Of a stretch of DNA of 36,104 bases, positions 7,437 to 14,313 are shown piece by piece. Below the pieces are notes generated by a model. It saw only the letters and a program-made list of their open reading frames with translations. It ran no database searches and was not told the origin of the DNA. The position numbers and the translations under genes were made by a program. The DNA is taken from contig JAKSRD010000023.1 in assembly GCA_024403795.1 (NCBI GenBank), positions 1-36,104 on the forward strand, in the 5' to 3' direction. Source of the DNA: Saccharofermentans sp. GTDB taxonomy: Bacteria; Bacillota; Clostridia; Saccharofermentanales; Saccharofermentanaceae. Position 1 is the stretch's first letter. Each line of letters begins with the position of its first letter.

Positions 7437-8300
7437 TTATTTCTCTTCGTCCTTCATGACGACATTTACGTAATTGAAAGGTATCTCGATACCTTCCTTT
7501 GCAAATGCCTTGTTAACTCTGGTGTTGATATCACTGACAACTGCTTCGGTAGCGGCGGTAACGGGATAGTAGATCGTCGTTGAGAGGACCAGACTGCTGT
7601 CGGCATAGGTGCTGAAGTAGACCGGACCGTAGTCCTTACCCTTCCAGGAAGGAACTGTGAATTCGGAATCCATGACGGCTTTTCTGAGAACCTTCTTGGC
7701 ATGATCGATGTCCGTGCCGTATGCGACGTTGAACTTGAGATTGAGAGATCTTGTTTTCGAGTTGTAATTCGTATTGGTAATGATGCTCGAGTTGATAATG
7801 CTGTTCGGAACAATGATATCTATCGTATCTATGGATCTGATGACGACATGTCTCGGAGTAATGTCCATTACCACACCCTTTATGCCGTTGTTGAGCTCGA
7901 TCCTGTCGCCGATCTCAAAAGGTCTGTGGAAGCTGATGGCAATGCCGCTGAAGAGATCACCCAGGATAGGCTGAGCTGCAAGACCCGCAACAGCACCGAT
8001 TATCGCGGTTCCCTGGAAAAGGACTTTACCGATGTCAGTGGTTGCCGACGAACTCACGAGGACCCAAATGACGGCTGCGATCACGAACAGGAATCTGACG
8101 AGATTCTGCGTGAACCTGATCTGAATATTCTTTTTGTCCCTGAGGCTCTTACTTACGATACGATTGTAGACAAGAAGAACGATCGTCAATACGACAGCGG
8201 CGATCGCGGCATGGAACAGGAATTCAAATGTGCGGCCGAGAGTAGTGGTATTGTCGAATAACTGATTTCCATCACCCCACGGGAAGTCGAAGCCGAACAT
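7437..8300 (-). CDS. MscS-family small-conductance mechanosensitive channel
   Basis: The 287 residues have TM segments at about 26-45 and 66-84, then the pore helix TM3 (about 90-118) with glycine/alanine packing in GTAIIGAVAGLAAQPILGDLFSGIAI, the MscS signature. The beta domain follows (DRIELNNGIKGVVMDITPRHVVIRS, PNS) and then the alpha-beta cage domain to the C-terminus. It should release solutes on hypo-osmotic shock. Three TM segments and no extra N-terminal domain place it with plain MscS proteins. GAGGG precedes the ATG. A dyad (8330-8354) lies between this gene and the divergent ABC operon. Confidence 0.9.
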   Translation of the reverse strand: MFGFDFPWGDGNQLFDNTTTLGRTFEFLFHAAIAAVVLTIVLLVYNRIVSKSLRDKKNIQIRFTQNLVRFLFVIAAVIWVLVSSSATTDIGKVLFQGTAIIGAVAGLAAQPILGDLFSGIAISFHRPFEIGDRIELNNGIKGVVMDITPRHVVIRSIDTIDIIVPNSIINSSIITNTNYNSKTRSLNLKFNVAYGTDIDHAKKVLRKAVMDSEFTVPSWKGKDYGPVYFSTYADSSLVLSTTIYYPVTAATEAVVSDINTRVNKAFAKEGIEIPFNYVNVVMKDEEK

Positions 8301-8329
8301 AAGTAACCCTCACTTTTAAGAATAACGAA

Positions 8330-8354
8330 TAAGGTTAAAGAATATATTAACCTT
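8330..8354. promoter_or_regulatory. Inverted repeat between the mscS-like gene and the ABC operon
   Basis: The 8-bp arms AAGGTTAA and TTAACCTT are perfectly inverted over a 9-nt AT-rich centre. The element lies 30 bp upstream of the mscS-type start and just before the ABC promoter, so it could control either or both. No matching regulator is evident. Confidence 0.45.
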
Positions 8355-8360
8355 TTCGGA

Positions 8361-8390
8361 CTGATATTTAAATATGTGCGGGTGTATAAT
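8361..8390 (+). promoter_or_regulatory. Promoter of the ABC importer operon
   Basis: CTGATA (-35, 8361-8366) and TATAAT (-10, 8385-8390) are separated by 18 bp. The predicted transcript starts about 25 nt before the TTG start. Confidence 0.55.
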
Positions 8391-8422
8391 CAGTGCGATT
8401 TTTTGTATAAGAGGTGATTCTT

Positions 8423-9388
8423 TTGAATAAGAAGATAATTGCGACTGTTCTTACAGCAGCCCTCACGATCGGTCTTTTTGCCGGTTGCTCGAAAAAGAAG
8501 GATGACGCCGTCATCAGAGTCGGTTCTCTCAAAGGCCCCACGACCATAGGTATCGTAAATCTCATGGACAAGGCAACCAAGGGAGAGACTGAAGGGAAAT
8601 ACGAATTCACCATGTCCGCAGCGGCAGACGAGATCGCAGCAAAGATCGTATCGGGCGATCTTGATATCGCTCTCGTTCCCTCCAACCTTGCGGCAGTTCT
8701 CTACAACAAGACACAGAAAGGCGTAACCGCAATAGACATCAACACCATGGGCGTTCTCTACTGCGTCACAGGTAACGCTGATATAAAGAGCATGGGAGAT
8801 CTTGCCGGCAAGACCGTGATCATGACAGGTCAAGGTACAACACCCGAATACTCCGTCAGATACCTTCTCGAGAAGAACGGTATCACCGATTGTGAGATCG
8901 AGTTCAAGTCAGAGCCGACTGAGGTTGCCGCATTGCTCGCCGAAGATCCTTCGAAGATCGCAGTGCTTCCCCAGCCTTTCGTAACTGTCGCATGTGCACA
9001 GAACGATGCGTTGTCCGTTGCCTTCTCACTTGAAGAAGAATGGAATACGGCAAATAACGGCCTCGGCATCGTTACCGGCGTTACTGTGGTCAGGAACGAC
9101 TTCCTCAAAGAGCACGGCGATGCGGTAAAGACCTTCATCAAGGAGCATGCAGCAAGCGTCGAGACCGCAAATACAGATCTTGATACTACGGCATCACTCG
9201 TCGTCGCAAATGAGATCATCGGAGCTGAACCCGTCGCCAAGAAAGCGATCCCCAATTGCAACATTGTTTGCTTAACAGGTGATAAACTAGTAGACAACCT
9301 CTCTTCATATCTGGAGATCCTCTACAGCTTCGATCCTAAAGCTGTAGGCGGAGAACTTCCCGGAGAGGACTTCTACTTCAAAGGCTGA
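8423..9388 (+). CDS. ABC importer substrate-binding lipoprotein (NitT/TauT/ThiY-like)
   Basis: A periplasmic-type binding protein anchored to the outer face of the membrane. The signal peptide ends in the lipobox LFAGC, followed by a KKK-rich linker. The start is most likely TTG at 8423, because GAGGTG lies 7 nt upstream; a GTG at 8414 falls inside that site. The mature protein resembles the NMT1/THI5 and sulfonate-nitrate binding proteins (GSLKGPTTIGIVNLMDKA, SAAADEIAAKIVSGDLDIALVP, MTGQGTTPEYSVRYLLEKNG). The ligand may be a sulfonate, a pyrimidine thiamine precursor or another small anion; no regulatory element points to one. It is followed 14 bp later by the permease. Confidence 0.85.
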   Translation: MNKKIIATVLTAALTIGLFAGCSKKKDDAVIRVGSLKGPTTIGIVNLMDKATKGETEGKYEFTMSAAADEIAAKIVSGDLDIALVPSNLAAVLYNKTQKGVTAIDINTMGVLYCVTGNADIKSMGDLAGKTVIMTGQGTTPEYSVRYLLEKNGITDCEIEFKSEPTEVAALLAEDPSKIAVLPQPFVTVACAQNDALSVAFSLEEEWNTANNGLGIVTGVTVVRNDFLKEHGDAVKTFIKEHAASVETANTDLDTTASLVVANEIIGAEPVAKKAIPNCNIVCLTGDKLVDNLSSYLEILYSFDPKAVGGELPGEDFYFKG

Positions 9389-9402
9389 CATAAAGAGAAC
9401 TA

Positions 9403-10140
9403 ATGAGGACCAAGAAATACATCAGGACCGCCGTGATCGTAGTGATCTGGCTTGCGATATGGCAGATACTTGCGCTTGTCGTTAATAATAACGTGCTCTT
9501 GGCAGGACCTGTCGAGACAATTAAGGCCCTGATATCTCTTGGTTCCTCTTCTTTATTCTGGCTGTCCGTCGGAAGCACGATCGGCATGGTCCTCATCGGT
9601 TATCTTGCAGGACTCATCCTCGGTACGCTGCTGGCCGTTCTTTCTTACAGATTCAAATATGTTAAGGAATTCTTCGGGCCGTTCATTACTGTCATCAAAT
9701 CCATTCCCATTGTAAGCTTCATCATCATCGCGCTCATCTGGGCCGGCAGTAAGAATGCTTCGATAATCGTATCGGCCATCGTAACCTTCCCCATCTTCTA
9801 TAAGAACATCCTTGAAGGTCTTTTCTCCACCGACCCGAAAATGCTTGACCTCGCAAAAGTCTTCCGCATGAAGACTTCACGCAAGGTCAGATATGTCTTC
9901 CTCCCTTCGCTTGCTCCGCACATCAAGAGCGCCGTATCACTTGCGATCGGCATGGCTTTCAGAGGCGGCATCACCGCCGAAGTCGTAGGTCAGCCCTTGC
10001 GTTCTATCGGTAACGGTCTTTACAAAGCGAAGGTCAATCTCGCAACGGCAGAGATGCTCGCGTGGACCCTCGTTGCCGTGCTCGCGGCATTTGCGGTGGA
10101 GAGGCTTTTCGCGTTCATCGTAAAGAAGGTGCTCAAATGA
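9403..10140 (+). CDS. ABC importer permease (SsuC/TauC/ThiX type)
   Basis: The 245 residues have about six TM helices and the cytoplasmic EAA-type loop around 165-195 (LAKVFRMKTSRKVRYVFLPSLAPHIKSA) that docks to the ATPase. It belongs to the BPD_transp_1 family used by sulfonate, nitrate and HMP importers. The stop overlaps the next start as ATGA, so translation is coupled. The ribosome site is modest (AAAGAGA). Confidence 0.88.
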   Translation: MRTKKYIRTAVIVVIWLAIWQILALVVNNNVLLAGPVETIKALISLGSSSLFWLSVGSTIGMVLIGYLAGLILGTLLAVLSYRFKYVKEFFGPFITVIKSIPIVSFIIIALIWAGSKNASIIVSAIVTFPIFYKNILEGLFSTDPKMLDLAKVFRMKTSRKVRYVFLPSLAPHIKSAVSLAIGMAFRGGITAEVVGQPLRSIGNGLYKAKVNLATAEMLAWTLVAVLAAFAVERLFAFIVKKVLK

Positions 10141-10706
10141 TCGAACTCAAAAATGTAAGTAAATCATTCAACGATAAGAAGGTCCTGGATTCCTTCAGCT
10201 TTGCATTTGACAGCGGAAGCTATCTTCTCAGAGGTCCTTCGGGAAGCGGAAAGACAACCTGTCTTCTCATCATGCTCGGACTTCTTAAGCCCGACTCCGG
10301 TGAGGTCATAGTCAGTGATAAGACACGCTTCGCGGTATGCTTTCAGGAGAACAGACTCTTTGAGAAGGAATCAGTCCTCACCAACATCCTGGCAGTAAAC
10401 GACAATGTCTCTGAAGAAGCAGCAAAAGAAGCCGTTCTGGAGCTTCTGCCGCCCGAGACACTCAATAAAAAAGCAAGTGAACTTTCCGGCGGAATGAAGC
10501 GCCGTCTTGCCGTTATCAGAACCATGCTCCACGATTCGGATTGCGTTATCCTGGATGAACCTTTCACGGGACTGGACGACGATGCACGTGCAAAGACGCT
10601 TTCCTTCATAACCTCACGTCTGAACGGCCGTCTCCTTATCCTCACAAGCCACGACGAGCGTGGTCTTGATCAGTTCAAAACCGTTGAATTAACATCTGTC
10701 GAGTAA
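10137..10706 (+). CDS. ABC importer ATP-binding protein, short form
   Basis: With the ATG at 10137 (ATGA overlap with the permease stop) the protein has 189 residues; an upstream in-frame start would run through the permease gene. Walker A GPSGSGKTT (33-41), Q-loop Q70, signature LSGGM (116-120), Walker B VILDEP (137-142) and the switch His (H172) are all present, so it should hydrolyse ATP. It is shorter than typical partners (about 240-260 residues) because the region after the H-loop is minimal. Its last 37 bp overlap the end of the convergent gene on the other strand. Confidence 0.87.
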   Translation: MIELKNVSKSFNDKKVLDSFSFAFDSGSYLLRGPSGSGKTTCLLIMLGLLKPDSGEVIVSDKTRFAVCFQENRLFEKESVLTNILAVNDNVSEEAAKEAVLELLPPETLNKKASELSGGMKRRLAVIRTMLHDSDCVILDEPFTGLDDDARAKTLSFITSRLNGRLLILTSHDERGLDQFKTVELTSVE

Positions 10707-11734
10707 CACCAGCTGCCGCCCGTCAGCTTACCGAATATGTACTTATTCGAAGCCGACTCGCACATGATGAGAAGTCTTCCGTCAACAAATACTATCTCCT
10801 CAGCCATCGGCGGAGCCTTGAATTCGGACACCTGATCCGCGCTGCAAAGGTCATATACCGGCAGCTGTCCGTCTTTTGTCTCAATATAGTGCGGCGTGCT
10901 TCCGCTTACATCATAACTTCTGATCGTTGATATTGCTGTTCCGTAAGATTGTGATATCCATATCTTACCGTCAAAGACCGTGATCCCCTGAACCTGATCG
11001 GGAAGAGAATATGCTTCGCATGCTTTTGTCTCAAGTCCGAATTCCGCACCTTCGCCGTCAGATACATTGAAGCTCAGGGCAAGTGCCCGATTCTTCTCTC
11101 CCGCACCGACCTCGCTGACATGCGTCTCCGGCGTCAGATAATTGGGATCTCTGTAAAACTCTCCGACAATGAATCTGCCTTCGTCAAAGCACATAAAGTC
11201 AGCGCGGATCCCGTCATCTCCGAATGTAGTATTGAACTTACCGAGCGCCGTGACCACGGTTCCTTCACTGCTTCCGGTAACATCAGCCAGACGGTAGACC
11301 CATACGAATGTATCCTCATCGCCCGCTATATAGAAATACTCGCCGTTCGCAGCAAGTCCTCCCGCATGAGGCGCGATCGCATTACCGCCTTCATCTCCCA
11401 GGACTACATAGCCCTTGCTCTTACCGCTGTTATCGATCCTGTATACTCTGGAAGGTGCGGCATCTTTCTGATAACCTCCGACCAGATACAATCCTTCACC
11501 TGCAAGATGATCTATTCCCTGAGGGATCATATTGTCCGACAATCCCGGGATCTTAAATGCCTTCTCGGAAGCCTTATAGTAACCGCTGACAGGGGCTCTG
11601 AAATAGATCCTCGCGCCTACAAGAACAACGGCCGCAAGTGCTGATAGAACCACAAGTGTCGTGATGACCGCTTTCTTTGCTTTGGAACTCTTAGCTTTGG
11701 AACTCTTTGCTGCAGAACCCTTCGCTTTGCTCAT
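10670..11734 (-). CDS. Membrane-anchored extracellular propeller-like protein, unknown function
   Basis: The 354 residues start with a Lys/Ser/Ala-rich cytoplasmic tail containing two KSSKAK repeats, then one TM helix (about 23-45), then a soluble outer domain of about 305 residues. The outer domain has repeated strands of the kind seen in beta-propellers (IPQGIDHLAGEGLYLVGGY, PHAGGLAANGEYFYIAGDE, VQGITVFDGKIWISQSYG, MAEEIVFVDGRLLIMCES), so a YVTN/SMP-30-like fold is plausible. No catalytic motif is recognised. AAGGAGG lies 8 nt before the ATG. The C-terminal twelve codons are antisense to the ABC ATPase. A possible -10, TACAAT, lies near 11785. Confidence 0.75.
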   Translation of the reverse strand: MSKAKGSAAKSSKAKSSKAKKAVITTLVVLSALAAVVLVGARIYFRAPVSGYYKASEKAFKIPGLSDNMIPQGIDHLAGEGLYLVGGYQKDAAPSRVYRIDNSGKSKGYVVLGDEGGNAIAPHAGGLAANGEYFYIAGDEDTFVWVYRLADVTGSSEGTVVTALGKFNTTFGDDGIRADFMCFDEGRFIVGEFYRDPNYLTPETHVSEVGAGEKNRALALSFNVSDGEGAEFGLETKACEAYSLPDQVQGITVFDGKIWISQSYGTAISTIRSYDVSGSTPHYIETKDGQLPVYDLCSADQVSEFKAPPMAEEIVFVDGRLLIMCESASNKYIFGKLTGGSWCYSTDVNSTVLN

Positions 11735-11940
11735 ACTGATTGCCTCCTTCGGCGCCTGAATGGGTATGAGTATTGTATCACTAAGGCATTCGGTAAAAAA
11801 TTTGTCTTTTGACGGCTGTTACGTTTTTGTGCCGTGTTTGGGCTGAAAAGTGGAACAAAAACTACATTTTTCGTTGGGGTGCCATTTGTGTTCCATTATT
11901 GGCGTGAATATCGGAACATTTTCGCAACACGCCCGATCCG

Positions 11941-12086
11941 GTTATTCCACCCCTGCCGTTTCTGCCGGGGCGTGGACTAAGTTCAACCCGAATGTTATTC
12001 CACACCTGCCGTTTCTGCCGGGGCATGGACTAAGTTCAACCCGAATGTTATTCCACACCTGCCGTTTCTGCCGAGGCATGGACTAA
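11941..12086. repeat. 53-bp tandem repeat, 2.75 copies
   Basis: Copies run at 11941-11993, 11994-12046 and 12047-12086 (last one partial), differing at only a few bases. Each unit carries GTTATTCCAC, TGCCGTTTCTGCCG and TGGACTAAG and can fold around CCAC/GTGG. The array ends 4 bp before the stop of the XRE-desulfoferrodoxin gene, that is, in its 3' flank. The remainder of 11735-12090 holds no convincing gene; short direct repetition of GGAAC and TTCCA motifs is seen at 11850-11925. Confidence 0.85.
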
Positions 12087-12090
12087 GATC

Positions 12091-12771
12091 TTATAAAGAA
12101 CGCCTTCCCACATTCACTGCATAGAGTCCGTGTCTGTTGCAGTACGCATAGATCCTCCTCACACAACTCATTCGGAATCTGCACTCGGCGTTGCCTTCCG
12201 GATAGAGCTTGAAGAACTGGACGTCCTGATCCGACAGTGCGGCCAGGAAAGATATGTAGTGATCCTTCGTCATGGGATGATCGAGCGTAACATAATACTC
12301 ATCTTCGACACGCTCTACACAAATCTCGTGCTCAGGGCCTTCGGAAGTTGACTCGTTGTTCACGGAAGCGGAATTCTTGGCAGTCTCGGCATTCTCCGCA
12401 TTCACGGAAGCGGCATTCTCCGCATTCTCGGCTTCAAGCGGCGGCAGGGTGATCCCGCAGCAGCTTACTACCGCTTCACCCGTAGAATGGATCGCATTCC
12501 CGCAGACGGGGCATACGTAGAACTTACTCTTAAGCATGTTGAAAGAACGGTTGCCGTTCCTGATGTCCTCACCTGAGAGGAGTTCGATGACTGAGATCCC
12601 GAGTGCCTGCGCAAGAGATTCGATAAGGCTTATGTCAGGAAATCCCTGTCCGGTCTCCCACTTGCTGACGGCCTTACTGCTGACATGTATTCTCTCCGCA
12701 AGCTCTTCCTGCGTCATGTTCTTGTTTTCGCGAAGTCTCCGGATAACATTTCCCGTTACGTATTTGTCCAT
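12091..12771 (-). CDS. XRE-type regulator fused to a full desulfoferrodoxin (2Fe superoxide reductase-like)
   Basis: Cytoplasmic, 226 residues from the ATG at 12771 (AGGGAG about 9 nt upstream; a longer frame merely translates the operator repeats). Domain 1 is an XRE HTH (about 9-63, MTQEELAERIHVSSKAVSKW). Domain 2 is a desulforedoxin-like FeCys4 site with C87, C90, C104 and C105. A low-complexity Ala/Glu/Asn linker (112-143) follows. Domain 3 is superoxide-reductase-like with H148, H165 (DHPM), H171 (KDHYI), C211 and H214 (CNRHG), the complete four-His-one-Cys set with family spacing. The Lys that precedes the first His in classical enzymes is E147 here, which would be expected to weaken catalysis. 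It is therefore more likely a redox or superoxide-sensing regulator than an enzyme, though both are possible. Confidence 0.85.
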   Translation of the reverse strand: MDKYVTGNVIRRLRENKNMTQEELAERIHVSSKAVSKWETGQGFPDISLIESLAQALGISVIELLSGEDIRNGNRSFNMLKSKFYVCPVCGNAIHSTGEAVVSCCGITLPPLEAENAENAASVNAENAETAKNSASVNNESTSEGPEHEICVERVEDEYYVTLDHPMTKDHYISFLAALSDQDVQFFKLYPEGNAECRFRMSCVRRIYAYCNRHGLYAVNVGRRSL

Positions 12772-12786
12772 GTAGTTTATCTCCCT

Positions 12787-12835
12787 GCAATATCCTGCAC
12801 TATTCAGCACTATCCAACAACGGCCGGCACTGTCC
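12787..12835 (-). promoter_or_regulatory. Four helically phased 9-bp direct repeats upstream of the XRE-desulfoferrodoxin gene
   Basis: On the minus strand the motif GGAYAGTGC and close variants occur at 12835-12827, 12815-12807, 12805-12797 (GAATAGTGC) and 12795-12787 (GGATATTGC). Start-to-start distances are 20, 10 and 10 bp, all on the same face of the helix. The last copy lies directly before the ribosome site. This looks like an operator array for cooperative binding, most simply by the XRE protein itself. Confidence 0.65.
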
Positions 12836-12874
12836 TGCATAACTAAATTAGCATAAGCGTCTTCAAGATGTTAC

Positions 12875-12904
12875 CCACGCATCGTGGAGTGTAAGTGATA
12901 TAAT
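12875..12904 (+). promoter_or_regulatory. Extended -10 promoter of the EamA transporter with a short palindrome
   Basis: TGATATAAT (12896-12904) is an extended -10 element. The palindrome CCACG-CAT-CGTGG (12875-12887) occupies the -35 area. The -10 ends only 8 nt before the ATG, so the mRNA would start at or within a couple of bases of the start codon. Confidence 0.55.
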
Positions 12905-12912
12905 CCGCACGT

Positions 12913-13827
12913 ATGAGTAAAAATAATGCACAACATAACAGCGCTTGGGGCGATGTGCTGATAATCATTGCCGGCCTTTTCTGGGGCAGCATGGGTATCT
13001 TCGTGCACCGCTTGAACGATCTGGGCTACACTTCGATCCAGACAGCCTGCCTGAGGCTTACGACCGCAGGGTTGATCTTCGCGCTGATACTTCTGATAAA
13101 AGATCCGAAAGGATTTAAGATCAAGATAAGAGATATTCCGCTGTTCCTAGCTCTGGGACTTGTAAGCGTGCTGTTCTTCGCATGCTGTTATTTTACCGCC
13201 ATCAATCTCATGACGATGTCCACGGCGGCGATCCTTCTTTATACTTCGCCTATCTGGGTAATGGTGCTGTCGATAATATTCCTCAAGGAGAAGGTCACGA
13301 AGCGGAAGATCATCGCGCTGATACTGGCGTTTGCCGGATGCGTACTCGTGTCGGGATTCGGCGGCAAAGTGACTCCCGTGGGGATCATCGTAGGTCTGTG
13401 TTCGGGTCTGGGGTACGGACTGTACAGTATCTTCGGGACATTCGCACTCAGGAAGTATCCGCCTCTGACGGTCACCTGTTATACGTTCCTGATCGCCGGA
13501 GCCGGCTCGATCTTCGTCGCAGATCCTGTCGATCTCTGCTCGAAAATCTCATCCTCCGGGAACCGCCTCTCCTTAGCGATCCTCGTCCTTCTGACTTCCG
13601 TGATCACGGCAGTGATCCCTTTCCTTCTCTATACACTCGGACTGAACAAAACGACTGCCGGAAGGGCTGCCGTGCTTGCGACCGTGGAACCCGCGGCAGC
13701 AACGTTATTCGGTTTCTTCGTCATGGGAGAAAAGGTCGGCCCTGTTGCCATAGCCGGGATCGTTCTGGTTTTCGCGGCAATAATCATCCTCAGCATCCGT
13801 TCAAGACAAGAGGAAGGTCAGACGTGA
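12913..13827 (+). CDS. EamA/DMT-superfamily transporter, probably leaderless
   Basis: The 304 residues contain ten predicted TM helices in two EamA halves (about 12-140 and 155-295). Typical motifs are GLFWGSMGIFVHRL at the N-terminus and AAVLATVEPAAATLFGFFVMGEKV in the second half. It should export or import a small metabolite such as an amino acid or nucleoside; the substrate is unknown. No Shine-Dalgarno is present before the ATG and the -10 box is 8 nt away, which suggests a leaderless transcript. It diverges from the XRE-desulfoferrodoxin gene, so co-regulation is possible. Confidence 0.88.
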   Translation: MSKNNAQHNSAWGDVLIIIAGLFWGSMGIFVHRLNDLGYTSIQTACLRLTTAGLIFALILLIKDPKGFKIKIRDIPLFLALGLVSVLFFACCYFTAINLMTMSTAAILLYTSPIWVMVLSIIFLKEKVTKRKIIALILAFAGCVLVSGFGGKVTPVGIIVGLCSGLGYGLYSIFGTFALRKYPPLTVTCYTFLIAGAGSIFVADPVDLCSKISSSGNRLSLAILVLLTSVITAVIPFLLYTLGLNKTTAGRAAVLATVEPAAATLFGFFVMGEKVGPVAIAGIVLVFAAIIILSIRSRQEEGQT

Positions 13828-13858
13828 TCTTTAATCCTTCACGGTTTCTCGGACAATA

Positions 13859-14293
13859 TCAAAGCCACTGAATAAAGGCTGTCTTATCGGTGCTGTTGTA
13901 TCCGGCACCTTCGTAGAAATGAAGCGTCTCCGGCTTCTTTGAACCCGTAAGGAGCATCATCTTGTAGCAGTTCTCCTTCAGGGCTATCTGTCTGGCATGT
14001 TCCAGACATTCACCGGCAAGTCCGCGCTTACGGTAACCGGCATGAGTGACAACATTCTCGACGAATGCATAAGGTCTTACGCCGCGTGTGAGATTCGGGA
14101 TGATGACGCAGACGCAGGAGGAGACGAGCTTGCCGTCCACCTCATTGACTATGATGTGATGATTGGGGTCGTCTATTATCTGATCCCAGGTCTTAGACAG
14201 GTGTTCATCGAAGTCGGGAACCGAATCCTCATGCAGATAGAGATAAAGCTCCAGAAGCGCTTTCAGATCTTCTTTGACGGCTTCTCGAATCAT
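13859..14293 (-). CDS. GNAT-family N-acetyltransferase
   Basis: A cytoplasmic acetyl-CoA-dependent acetyltransferase of 144 residues, substrate unknown. Motif A (VENVVTHAGYRKRGLAGECLEHA) contains the acetyl-CoA pyrophosphate loop of form R-x-x-G-x-A; the C-terminal FYEGAGYNSTDKTAFIQWL is also typical. The ATG at 14293 has GGAGG 8 nt upstream, better than a GTG three codons earlier that overlaps that site. It lies 20 bp after the phosphodiesterase gene and is probably the last gene of the TetR-kinase-phosphodiesterase operon. Confidence 0.87.
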   Translation of the reverse strand: MIREAVKEDLKALLELYLYLHEDSVPDFDEHLSKTWDQIIDDPNHHIIVNEVDGKLVSSCVCVIIPNLTRGVRPYAFVENVVTHAGYRKRGLAGECLEHARQIALKENCYKMMLLTGSKKPETLHFYEGAGYNSTDKTAFIQWL

Positions 14294-14313
14294 TGACCAC
14301 ACCTCCGGTACTG

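Noticed and set aside
11850..12086. Plus-strand frame of 78 codons over the 53-bp repeats
   Set aside because: It only translates the tandem repeat and shifts frame between copies; no ribosome site and no protein-like composition.
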